Assembly (NCBI GenBank): GCA_910589635.1 | Contig: CAJUTD010000022.1 | Coordinates: 5,871-40,268, forward strand | Direction: 5' to 3' | DNA from: an uncultured Lachnospiraceae bacterium | GTDB taxonomy: Bacteria > Bacillota > Clostridia > Lachnospirales > Lachnospiraceae | DNA: 34,398 nucleotides | Shown here: in pieces, positions 14,761-22,652 of the stretch | Position numbering within the stretch: position 1 is the first letter of the stretch | Layout: the number at the start of each line of letters is the position of its first letter | Notes under the pieces: model-generated | The model's input: the letters and a program-made list of their open reading frames with translations, nothing else | Told to the model about the DNA's origin: nothing | Databases searched by the model: none | Translations under genes and position numbers: made by a program

Positions 14761-17700
14761 ATGGTTAAGAAGAAAATTTTAGCGGCATTACTTGCCGCCG
14801 CTGTCATGGTGACAACAGTTACGGACACCATGGTTCCGGCAAGTGATGTGCAAGCAGCGGAAACGGCGCCCCAGGAGATTATTCTCGACAGGACCGAGGT
14901 GTCGAACCCGATTCTCTCAAGTTACCCCAATGGCGATGTTCTATATGGCGGAGACCCATCTGTGATGGTGGAGGGCGATACCGTGTATCTCTATACCGGT
15001 CGCGATATACCCATTGATCTTTCGCAGGTGGACAACAAGGGCAATAAAGTCCAGGATGGGTATTATATGTTTGAGTGGCAGTGTTACACCACAAAAGACT
15101 TGAAGAATTGGAAATATGAGGGCGTTATTATGAGCGCCGACAAAGAATCCATTACCTGGGCCAATACAGGTACGGACGCCTGGGCAGGGCAGATTACCTC
15201 TCATTATGATTCTGCGCTGGAGAAAATGTTCTATTATTTTTACAACTGTACTTGGGACAGCACCTCTGCCGGAAAGCAGTCCATCGGCGTGGCAGTTGCC
15301 GATACGCCGCTCGGCTGGTCCAGCGAGCAGGCGAAAGCGGATTACTGCGCGGCCAAGAATATTCCCAACAGGCATCCGGAAGTCCTTCATTATGTGGATC
15401 TTGGACAGCCATTAGTCAAAGGGACGTTTACCACAGAGCAGAGCAGTAATTGGAATGATATCGACCCCACGGTATGGGTGGAGACGGTGAACGGCGAGGA
15501 GCACCGTTATCTCTCCTGGGGAAACGGCAAAGCATTTGTCTGCGAATTGAATGATGATATGATTTCCATTCAAGACACGAACGGCGATGGAAAGATTACT
15601 TTTGGCATCCAGGCCAAGGGAGCGACTTCTGCGACGGCAGACGTATTAGAGAAAAATACGTCCAATCTTGGGGTGTTTACGGAGGCGCCCTGGATTTACC
15701 GGCGCACAGATGTGAACGGCGATCCCACGGGACCTTACTATTTCTTCTACGCTTATGGCTGGAGGGAACAGATGGCGTACGCCACGATTGATGATCTGAT
15801 GGACGGTACGTTTTCCGAAGGTAAGGTTTTGATGCCCCCGACAGCTACCTCTAACACCAATCATATGGCGGTGTTCGACTTTAAAGGAAAGACGTATTTC
15901 ATTTATCATAACGGTTCTGTGCGCGGTGGAAGCGGATTTAGGCGTACGGCTTGTATCACAGAGATGCATTTTAATGAAGACGGGAGCGTGCAGGAGATTC
16001 CAGAGACAGCGATTGGTATAACCGGGGACAAACCATATTATCTGTTTAGCAATACCGGGGCTGTTATCTCCCATGAGAAATATGTGAATTCGAGCGCAGA
16101 CAGCGCATATCCTTATCTGGACGTAGAGGTCGGCGCGTATTATCAGCCTGAGAAACTCGATGCAAGCTGGGTAATCACGGACGGCAAGGCAGATCCGTCC
16201 AAGAAATCTTATGTCTCCATCCAGTCAGAAAATAAGCCGGGCCTGTATTTGACAGTGAACGACAATAATACGGTTACATTAGCGCATGATTGGTATTACA
16301 CCGATGGATTTATTAAAGATGGATATACGAAGCCGGAGGGTAATCCAAGTGAAAAGACGACGTTTGACGAGGCGATGGGAAAGGCGCAGACTTTCCGTAC
16401 GGTGAAGGGGCTGAAAGATTCGGTGAAAGCCGTCTCTTTTGAGAGCGTTGCCAAGCCGGGTTCTTATCTGTGTATGGATAACGGGAGCCTTGTGGTAAAA
16501 CCATTGGCAGACTGCGATGCGAGCGCGGATTTCTATCTGAATACGCCGCCCTCCTCAAGCAGCCAGACGCCGGGCAACCCCGGTACAAGGAATGATATTA
16601 CTTCCCTGAAGGTCAACGGCACAGAAGTGGCAAAGAGCGGCCATACTTACGACTTTGCAGTTCCCTCTGAGTCGGAGACCGCAGAGTTGTCAATTGCAAC
16701 GCAGGATTCCAAGGGATTTGTCACTGTGGACGGTAAGACTGCCGATATTTCACGCAAGATAACGGTTCCATTAAAGGGCATTTATACCAAGGTTTCTGTC
16801 TGCGTTTATTCCGCAGACCGCAAGCCGCGTGTAACTTATACAGTCATTATCAAGAAGGATTACAGTGGGGAGGATATTACTTCACAACTGTTCAAATCCT
16901 TTGATTTTGAAGAACAGACTAACGGTGCAGCCGCCGTAGAGAAAGCAACTGTACCAACGGCTGTTGCCAATCCTTCGTACCAATATGTGGATGGGCCAAA
17001 GGGCGGGAAGGCCATCCATCTGCCGGGTACCTATGGCTTGAAGCTTTGCGATGCAGCCGGAATCGGTCCGAATTATTCTGTTTCCTACTGGATGAAGCCG
17101 GAGAAACTTGGAGGAGATGTTGATCCGACCCTTGCGGCAGGCACGTTCAGCCCGGAATACTGGCTGAACCTGACATTTGGCAGGTCTATCTGGTCGAGGG
17201 CGAATGGCAGCTTTATAGATGATGCAGGTACTGTTTCCTACGAGAAAGATAAGTGGCAGCTTGTCACACTGACGGTTAGTGGCAACAAGGCCAAACTCTA
17301 TGTAGATGGGGAGCTCAAAGGAAATGGCTCTATTGCTTCTGATATTATGGGGCAAAGCAATGCGGCGGTTTATTTTGGCGTCAATGCATGGGATGCCTAC
17401 TTTGAGGGTTCTCTGGACGAGGTGAAAATCTACAATAATACGCTTGAGGAAAAAGAAGTGATGGCGATAGCCGCCGCTGGTATTGAGAAACCGGCAGAAT
17501 TTCCACAGCCGGATCCGAATGCCCCCGCAGGGTCAGGGGTATTCTCGGACGGTGACATTGAGACGCCGCCGATTACAGAGAATCCCGATCCGGGAAAACC
17601 GGACCCAGACAAGCCGGGAAAACCAGGCACGCAGAATCCGGCTCCCAAGCCTAAGGTAAAGAAGGTGACAGTCAAGGCGGCGAACCAGAAACCGGGCGTA

Positions 17701-18177
17701 AAGACCGTCTATCTGAAAAAGGGCGGAAAGGTAACATTGTATGTCACGGTGACGGGAACCGGTAAATTCAGCAAGTCTGTGGAGTGGGGCACTTCTAAGA
17801 AGAGCGTGGCCACAGTCAGCAAAAAAGGCCTTGTCAAGGCGAAGAAAGCCGGTACCGCTAAGATTACTGTGAAATCTAAGGCGGACAAGAGTAAGAAAGC
17901 AACGATTACCGTTAAGGTGCTAAAGAAAGCTGTAAAGAACACGAAGCTCAAGCTCAAGGCGACAAAGAAGACTTTGAAGAAGGGCAAGACTTATACCGTG
18001 GCGATTAAGTCTATGACGAGCAAGACAACCGATGCCGTGACGTTTAAGAGTTCTAAGAGCAGCGTGGCTTCCGTAAATAAATTTGGCGTTATCAAAGCAA
18101 AGAAGAAAGGCAAAGCAACGATTACCGTCAAGTGCGGCAAGAAGAGCGCAAAACTTACCATAACAGTAAAGAAATAA
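14761..18177 (+). CDS. Secreted GH43-type glycosidase with AbfB-like, LamG and two Big_2 domains
   Basis: A 1138-residue exported enzyme, paralogous to the minus-strand GH43 protein. Signal peptide at about 1-33. The GH43 triad is base D65 in YGGDPS, D235 in IDPTVW and acid E308 in FTEAPW. Downstream parts: an AbfB-like region (about 485-600), a cadherin-like beta-sandwich (about 610-700), a LamG/concanavalin-like domain (about 705-905), a Pro/Gly/Asp-rich linker (about 915-964), and two strongly basic Big_2 domains (965-1056 and 1057-1138). Probably removes arabinose or xylose side groups or acts on xylo-oligosaccharides. The LamG domain, absent from the paralogue, may add carbohydrate binding. 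The start follows AAGGGAAGGAAA. It has its own terminator. The specific substrate is not deducible by eye. Confidence 0.92.
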   Translation: MVKKKILAALLAAAVMVTTVTDTMVPASDVQAAETAPQEIILDRTEVSNPILSSYPNGDVLYGGDPSVMVEGDTVYLYTGRDIPIDLSQVDNKGNKVQDGYYMFEWQCYTTKDLKNWKYEGVIMSADKESITWANTGTDAWAGQITSHYDSALEKMFYYFYNCTWDSTSAGKQSIGVAVADTPLGWSSEQAKADYCAAKNIPNRHPEVLHYVDLGQPLVKGTFTTEQSSNWNDIDPTVWVETVNGEEHRYLSWGNGKAFVCELNDDMISIQDTNGDGKITFGIQAKGATSATADVLEKNTSNLGVFTEAPWIYRRTDVNGDPTGPYYFFYAYGWREQMAYATIDDLMDGTFSEGKVLMPPTATSNTNHMAVFDFKGKTYFIYHNGSVRGGSGFRRTACITEMHFNEDGSVQEIPETAIGITGDKPYYLFSNTGAVISHEKYVNSSADSAYPYLDVEVGAYYQPEKLDASWVITDGKADPSKKSYVSIQSENKPGLYLTVNDNNTVTLAHDWYYTDGFIKDGYTKPEGNPSEKTTFDEAMGKAQTFRTVKGLKDSVKAVSFESVAKPGSYLCMDNGSLVVKPLADCDASADFYLNTPPSSSSQTPGNPGTRNDITSLKVNGTEVAKSGHTYDFAVPSESETAELSIATQDSKGFVTVDGKTADISRKITVPLKGIYTKVSVCVYSADRKPRVTYTVIIKKDYSGEDITSQLFKSFDFEEQTNGAAAVEKATVPTAVANPSYQYVDGPKGGKAIHLPGTYGLKLCDAAGIGPNYSVSYWMKPEKLGGDVDPTLAAGTFSPEYWLNLTFGRSIWSRANGSFIDDAGTVSYEKDKWQLVTLTVSGNKAKLYVDGELKGNGSIASDIMGQSNAAVYFGVNAWDAYFEGSLDEVKIYNNTLEEKEVMAIAAAGIEKPAEFPQPDPNAPAGSGVFSDGDIETPPITENPDPGKPDPDKPGKPGTQNPAPKPKVKKVTVKAANQKPGVKTVYLKKGGKVTLYVTVTGTGKFSKSVEWGTSKKSVATVSKKGLVKAKKAGTAKITVKSKADKSKKATITVKVLKKAVKNTKLKLKATKKTLKKGKTYTVAIKSMTSKTTDAVTFKSSKSSVASVNKFGVIKAKKKGKATITVKCGKKSAKLTITVKK

Positions 18178-18199
18178 CAGTCTCAATGAGAAAATACGG

Positions 18200-18239
18200 C
18201 TTTCCGGCATGGGTTCCCTCCCATGCCGGAAAGTTTTTT
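18200..18239 (+). terminator. Rho-independent terminator after the second GH43 gene
   Basis: A perfect 14-bp stem (18200-18213 with 18220-18233), a 6-base loop, and six T (18234-18239). It starts 22 bases after the stop codon and is immediately followed by the next promoter. Confidence 0.96.
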
Positions 18240-18245
18240 CCTTTG

Positions 18246-18274
18246 TTGCCATCAGCGGAATATGGTGTTATAAT
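18246..18274 (+). promoter_or_regulatory. Promoter of the NlpC/P60 gene
   Basis: TTGCCA (18246-18251), a 17-bp spacer, and a perfect TATAAT (18269-18274) match sigma-A consensus at 11 of 12 positions, about 87 bases before the start codon. It begins only six bases after the T-run of the preceding terminator. Confidence 0.85.
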
Positions 18275-18360
18275 CACGTTGTATGAGATTGTATGGCATA
18301 ATAGCAATTTTTATCGAATAAAATGGTACATGCTGAGGGCGCATTGGAAAGGAGACGGAT

Positions 18361-19674
18361 ATGAAATCAAGAAAACTGATAGCAGTGTTGTTGGTACTGG
18401 TGGTGGGTGTATCACAGTTTACAGTTGCTTTGGCGGACAAGAAGTCTGATGCGGAGAATAAGAAACAGGAAGCGGAAGATAATCTGAAATCGAAACAAAG
18501 TGAGATTAATAGTATAGAGCAGGAGCAGTCACAGCTTCAGGCGGAGATAGACGCTCTGGACGCGGAGCTTGTGGATGTAATTTTGAAGCTTTCCACGTTG
18601 GAGGAGGAGCTGGCCATCAAGCAGGATGAGCTGGCGCAGACGGAGGAGCAGCTAGAGCAGGCGAAGCAGGATGAAAAGAACCAGTATGAGTCGATGAAGC
18701 TGAGGATTCGCTTTATGTATGAGAAGGGCGACAGCGCCATGCTCACCACTATTCTTGAGTCGAAGAGTATTGCTGAGCTTTTGAATCGTGTTGAGTATGT
18801 CAATCAGGTATATGATTATGACCGGAATCTTCTGACTGAATATAAGAACACCAAAGAACAGGTGGCTGCGCTGACCGAGCAGCAGAAGCAGGAAATTGCA
18901 GCTCTGGAACAAAAGCAGCAGGAATTCCAGGTTGCGGAGGAAAATTACCGCACCACGATCGCCAAAAAACAGGGTGAGGTAGCTAATTTTGGTGAGATGT
19001 TGGCGGCAGCACAAGCTCTGGCGGCGCAATACCAGGATACCATCAATGCACAGAATGTGATTATTGCCCAGGAAAATGAGCGCATTGAACGTGAACGGCA
19101 ACAAAGAGAACAAGCAGAGCGTGAGCGCCAGGAGAGAGAACGCCAGGAGAGGGAACGTCAGGAACGTTTGAATAATAGTGGCGGCAACAGCGGCGGTTTG
19201 AGCGGTGGTGGAAGTACAGGCGGCAACAGCGGCGGTGGAAGCACAGGCGGCAGCAGCGGTGGAAGCACAGACAGAGGCGAAGGCAATAGCGGCGGTGGAG
19301 GCAGTAAGGACCCGGGGTATTCTACCGGTGTCAGTGGCAGTGCGGTTGTGCAGTACGCTTTGAACTTTGTAGGCAATCCCTATGTGTGGGGCGGCAAAGA
19401 CCCCAATACCGGCGCTGATTGCAGCGGATTTACGAGTTATGTGTATGCGCATTTCGGCATCAGTATCCCAAGCTATTCCTACTCCCAGCGTTCTGTGGGC
19501 AAGGAAGTCAGCTACGAAAATGCGAAGGCAGGAGATTTAATCTGTTACGCCGGCCATGTGGCAATTTATATGGGAAATGGGCAGATTGTCCACGCCAAAG
19601 GAACGGCTTATGGAATTGTTGCCTATGACAGCGCTACATACCGCAATATAGTTACAGTGCGGAGAGTGCTTTAA
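18361..19674 (+). CDS. Secreted PcsB-like coiled-coil NlpC/P60 peptidoglycan hydrolase
   Basis: A 437-residue exported cell-wall hydrolase. It has a signal peptide (cleavage near ALA-D, about residue 26), a long PcsB-like coiled coil (about 30-270), a Gly/Ser-rich linker (about 272-320), and a C-terminal NlpC/P60 cysteine endopeptidase domain (about 325-437). The catalytic residues are visible: C354 in ADCSGF, H399 in GHVAIY and H411 in IVHAKG. NlpC/P60 enzymes cut the D-Glu/meso-DAP or equivalent bond in stem peptides. Coiled-coil types are often activated by FtsEX at division, but no ftsEX is nearby. The coiled coil ends in six ER-rich pentads. GGAGAC precedes ATG 18361. It has its own strong promoter and only a weak terminator candidate downstream. 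Confidence 0.94.
   Translation: MKSRKLIAVLLVLVVGVSQFTVALADKKSDAENKKQEAEDNLKSKQSEINSIEQEQSQLQAEIDALDAELVDVILKLSTLEEELAIKQDELAQTEEQLEQAKQDEKNQYESMKLRIRFMYEKGDSAMLTTILESKSIAELLNRVEYVNQVYDYDRNLLTEYKNTKEQVAALTEQQKQEIAALEQKQQEFQVAEENYRTTIAKKQGEVANFGEMLAAAQALAAQYQDTINAQNVIIAQENERIERERQQREQAERERQERERQERERQERLNNSGGNSGGLSGGGSTGGNSGGGSTGGSSGGSTDRGEGNSGGGGSKDPGYSTGVSGSAVVQYALNFVGNPYVWGGKDPNTGADCSGFTSYVYAHFGISIPSYSYSQRSVGKEVSYENAKAGDLICYAGHVAIYMGNGQIVHAKGTAYGIVAYDSATYRNIVTVRRVL
19078..19167 (+). repeat. Six tandem ER-rich pentapeptide repeats in the NlpC/P60 gene
   Basis: Ninety bases encode ERIER, ERQQR, EQAER and three copies of ERQER (residues 240-269). The last three 15-base units are nearly identical. 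It is probably a charged single alpha-helix extending the coiled coil before the flexible linker. In-frame 15-base repeats can change number by slippage. Confidence 0.85.
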
Positions 19675-19707
19675 ATATGAATATAATATAGAAGAATAGG
19701 ACCATGT

Positions 19708-19740
19708 GCCGCAGCACAGTAAAGGTGCGGCGGGGGTTTT
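19708..19740 (+). terminator. Weak terminator candidate after the NlpC/P60 gene
   Basis: GCCGCA (19708-19713) pairs with TGCGGC (19726-19731). After four more G a short T-run follows (19737-19740). The stem is only 6 bp and the T-run is separated from it, so termination would be leaky, and read-through into yqeY is possible. Confidence 0.35.
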
Positions 19741-19762
19741 AGGCATGAAGGAGGAATGGAAC

Positions 19763-20200
19763 ATGGATATTAAGACATTGCAGCAGGATATGATTGCAGC
19801 TATGAAGGCAAAGGACAAAGCGCGCAAGGACGCTATTTCCGCATTGGTGTCGGCAGTTAAGAAGGCGGCTATAGATGAAGGATGCAGGGAGGATATCCCG
19901 GAAAGCCTGGTAGACCGCGTAATTTTAAAGGAGTTGAAGACGGTTAAAGAGCAGATTGATACGTGTCCCGTTGAGCGTGCAGATTTATTAGAGGAATACC
20001 GTTTCCGCCATGATGTGATGAAAGCGTATGCACCGGAAATGATGTCTGCCGAGGAAGTTGAGGTTTATATTAAAGAGAAGTTTTCTGAGGTTGTTGCCAC
20101 CAAGAACAAGGGCCAGATTATGAAGGCAGTTATGGCCCAGTTAAAGGGAAAGGCAGATGGTAAAGTAATCAATCAGGTGGTTGCGGGGCTGTGTCAGTAA
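19763..20200 (+). CDS. yqeY: GatB/YqeY domain-containing protein
   Basis: A 145-residue protein of the YqeY family, which shares its helical fold with the tail of the GatB amidotransferase subunit. It is typical in length. Family features: a KDKARKDAISALVSAVKKA segment near the N-terminus, a helical middle, and a Gly/Lys-rich NKGQIMKAVMAQLKGKADGK end. The role is not well established; an RNA- or tRNA-related function is inferred from the fold. ATG 19763 is used because AAGGAGG (19748-19754) lies eight bases upstream. Longer starts within the same frame lack such a site. It overlaps the CCA-adding enzyme gene by 10 bases, so the two are probably translationally coupled. Confidence 0.9.
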   Translation: MDIKTLQQDMIAAMKAKDKARKDAISALVSAVKKAAIDEGCREDIPESLVDRVILKELKTVKEQIDTCPVERADLLEEYRFRHDVMKAYAPEMMSAEEVEVYIKEKFSEVVATKNKGQIMKAVMAQLKGKADGKVINQVVAGLCQ

Positions 20201-21534
20201 TTATATCATTGCCGGAAAAAGTGAAATATATCATAGATACTCTGATGCAGGCAGGGTATGAAGCGTATGCGGTCGGAGGCTGCGTACGGGATTCTGTGTT
20301 GGGGCGGACGCCGGGGGATTGGGACATCACTACGTCGGCTTCTCCTTATCAGGTCAAGGAATTGTTTCCAAGGACTGTTGACACTGGAATTCAACATGGC
20401 ACAGTCACTGTCATGGAAGGGAAAGAGGGCTTTGAGGTCACGACTTACCGTATTGACGGTGAATATGAGGACAGCAGGCATCCCAAAGAGGTAACGTTTA
20501 CATCCAGCCTGGAGGAGGATTTAAAACGCAGGGATTTCACCATCAATGCCATGGCGTACAATGAAGAGCGGGGGCTTGTCGATATTTTTGGAGGAATCCG
20601 GGATATTGGGCAGCGTATGATCCGCTGTGTGGGCAATCCCATAGACCGTTTCACGGAAGATGCCCTGCGCATGATGCGCGCTGTGCGTTTTGCAGCGCAG
20701 CTCGGGTTTTCCATAGAAGAGGGAACCAGGGCGGCCATTGCCGAACTTGCACCCAATCTTGCGGGAATCAGTGCGGAGCGTATTCAGACGGAGCTTGTGA
20801 AACTTGTCGTCTCAAAGCACCCGGAGGAAATGCGTACGGTCTACGAGACCGGGATGAGTAAGGTTTTCTTCCCGGAATTTGACCGCATGATGGAGACGCC
20901 GCAGAATAATCCCTATCATTGTTATAATGTTGGGGAACATACGATTGCCGCAATGCAAAATATCCGCAGCGATAAAGTACTGCGCTTGACGATGCTTTTG
21001 CATGATGTGGGCAAGCCTGTCTGTAAGAAAGCGGATGAAAAGGGCATTTATCATTTTTATGGACATGCCAAAGTGGGAGCTGAAATGGCAAACGCTATCC
21101 TGCGTCGCTTGAAATTTGATAACGATACGATTGCCAGGGTATCATCGCTCATTGTCTGGCATGACAGTATGCCTGATTTACGGGAAGCGTCCGTACGCCG
21201 GGCGATCCACCGTGTGGGACTTAGGCAGTACCCTGCGTTGTTTGAGGTGGGGCGTGCCGATACGATGGCTAAGAGCAGTTATGAACGAGAGCAGAAGCTT
21301 GCCGGAATCTGCCGTTACGAGGAACTTTATGAAGAAATTATGGCAAAACGTCAATGCCTGACGCTCAGAGATTTGGCGGTCAGCGGCAAAGACCTGATTG
21401 CACTAGGTATGAAGCCGGGCCGGGAAATCGGTGATATGCTGGAATATTTGCTTTCGCATGTCCTGGAATGCCCGCAGGATAATACGCCGGAAATTTTATT
21501 GAATCTGGTGAAAACAGCGCAAAAGTCTGAATAG
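20191..21534 (+). CDS. cca: CCA tRNA nucleotidyltransferase with HD domain
   Basis: A 447-residue class II CCA-adding enzyme that builds or repairs the CCA 3' end of tRNAs. The head domain shows GGCVRD (29-34), the catalytic carboxylates D43 and D45 in GDWD, the RRDFTINAM motif (113-121), and the EDALR NTP-selecting motif (156-160). An HD-type domain follows (H243, H250, H271-D272 in LLHDVGKP), suggesting an added phosphohydrolase activity as in some bacterial homologues. The GTG start at 20191 overlaps the yqeY stop by 10 bases and has only a weak G-rich ribosome-binding site, so coupling with yqeY is likely. Whether it adds the whole CCA or only part cannot be told by eye. Confidence 0.93.
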   Translation: MSVIISLPEKVKYIIDTLMQAGYEAYAVGGCVRDSVLGRTPGDWDITTSASPYQVKELFPRTVDTGIQHGTVTVMEGKEGFEVTTYRIDGEYEDSRHPKEVTFTSSLEEDLKRRDFTINAMAYNEERGLVDIFGGIRDIGQRMIRCVGNPIDRFTEDALRMMRAVRFAAQLGFSIEEGTRAAIAELAPNLAGISAERIQTELVKLVVSKHPEEMRTVYETGMSKVFFPEFDRMMETPQNNPYHCYNVGEHTIAAMQNIRSDKVLRLTMLLHDVGKPVCKKADEKGIYHFYGHAKVGAEMANAILRRLKFDNDTIARVSSLIVWHDSMPDLREASVRRAIHRVGLRQYPALFEVGRADTMAKSSYEREQKLAGICRYEELYEEIMAKRQCLTLRDLAVSGKDLIALGMKPGREIGDMLEYLLSHVLECPQDNTPEILLNLVKTAQKSE

Positions 21535-21558
21535 ATTGAGACCTCTTCACATATGATA
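21531..21558 (+). promoter_or_regulatory. Possible sporulation (sigma-E or sigma-K type) promoter of the CotS-like gene
   Basis: CATATGATA (21550-21558) fits the CATA-N3-TA pattern of mother-cell -10 elements. An ATA lies 16 bp upstream at 21531-21533. The gene downstream encodes a spore coat-type protein, which makes mother-cell control plausible. The motif is short and may be fortuitous. Confidence 0.28.
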
Positions 21559-21606
21559 GAAAGACACAAGAAATGAGTTTGTGAATATCGTGGTGGAGGG
21601 GTTTAT

Positions 21607-22620
21607 GTGTATAATCGAGAAAATCTGATTCTGGAGCAGTATCCGTTTGAGGTAAAGCAGACTTCCAAAGGAAGGGGAGCGCTGATTTGTGATACCAGTG
21701 AAGGGCTGAAAATTTTAAAGGAATACAGGGGTTCGGAGGGCAGGGCAGATTTTCTTTACCGGCTGCTGCAATTTTTAGCTGGGCATGGTCAGGAACGTGT
21801 GGACTGTATTGTGCAGACGAAGGAAGGAAAGACGCTTGCCAGAGATATAGACGGCACTGCCTATATGGTGCGCGACTGGTTCGACGGCAGGGAGTGCGAT
21901 ACCAAGAGCCGTGAGGATATTCTGCGCGCTATTCGTCATCTGGCCGGCATACATAGTGTTTTGCGGGAATTTCCCGATGAGATACCGGACTATCTGCTGA
22001 TTCAGAATGACAGCCTGCTTTTGGAAAATGAACGGCATGCCAGGGAATTAAAGAAGGTTAGAAATTACATTTCCACACGCAAGAAGAAAAATGATTTTGA
22101 AATGGAATTTTTGCGCAGTTTTGATTTGTTTTACCGTGAAGCCTTGGACGTTGTCTCGATGCAAAGGAAGATTATGGAAGATAGCCGGGACCAAGAGACA
22201 CAGGAGGATATTTACGGAATCTGCCATGGGGATTATAATCAACACAATGTGCTTTTTCTGCGCCATGGCGTTGGAGTGCTCAATTTTGAGAAGGCTTCCT
22301 ATGATGTGCAGGTTGCAGACCTGGGGAATTTCATGCGCAAGATTCTGGAAAAACATAACTGGAATATGGGACTTGGCATGGACCTGTTAAAGACATATAA
22401 TAATGTCAGGAAATTAAGCCATGCGGAAATGGCGCAGCTCTATATCCGCCTTGCTTATCCAGAGAAATTCTGGAAAATTGCCAATCATTATTTTAATAGC
22501 AGCAAGGCCTGGGTGTGCGGAAGGAATTTGGAGAAGTTGGAGAAACTTATTACACAGAATGAAGCGCGGGAAAGCTTCTTACAGCTGATTGGAAGTTCTT
22601 TTGAATTTACGGTAAGCTGA
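21607..22620 (+). CDS. CotS-family spore coat protein with kinase-like fold
   Basis: A 337-residue protein of the CotS/YtaA group, which has an aminoglycoside phosphotransferase-like fold. The catalytic loop HGDYNQHN is intact (H207, D209, N214). The Mg-binding Asp expected in the following DFE-type motif is Asn here (N226 in VLNFEKA), so it may be a weak kinase or a pseudokinase. The tail YDVQVADLGNFMRKIL is typical of clostridial CotS proteins. GTG 21607 has GGAGGGG (21595-21601) five bases upstream. Probably a coat or coat-assembly component made during sporulation. It sits just before the PEGA lipoprotein gene, 32 bases away from that gene's preferred start. Confidence 0.85.
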   Translation: MYNRENLILEQYPFEVKQTSKGRGALICDTSEGLKILKEYRGSEGRADFLYRLLQFLAGHGQERVDCIVQTKEGKTLARDIDGTAYMVRDWFDGRECDTKSREDILRAIRHLAGIHSVLREFPDEIPDYLLIQNDSLLLENERHARELKKVRNYISTRKKKNDFEMEFLRSFDLFYREALDVVSMQRKIMEDSRDQETQEDIYGICHGDYNQHNVLFLRHGVGVLNFEKASYDVQVADLGNFMRKILEKHNWNMGLGMDLLKTYNNVRKLSHAEMAQLYIRLAYPEKFWKIANHYFNSSKAWVCGRNLEKLEKLITQNEARESFLQLIGSSFEFTVS

Positions 22621-22652
22621 TGATGGAAGCACAGCGGTTAGGAGGAATTCAT

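Noticed and set aside
18652..19452. A 266-residue minus-strand frame opposite the NlpC/P60 gene
   Set aside because: Its Ala/Leu/Thr-rich sequence is the reverse of the coiled coil and Gly/Ser linker codons and it has no ribosome-binding site.
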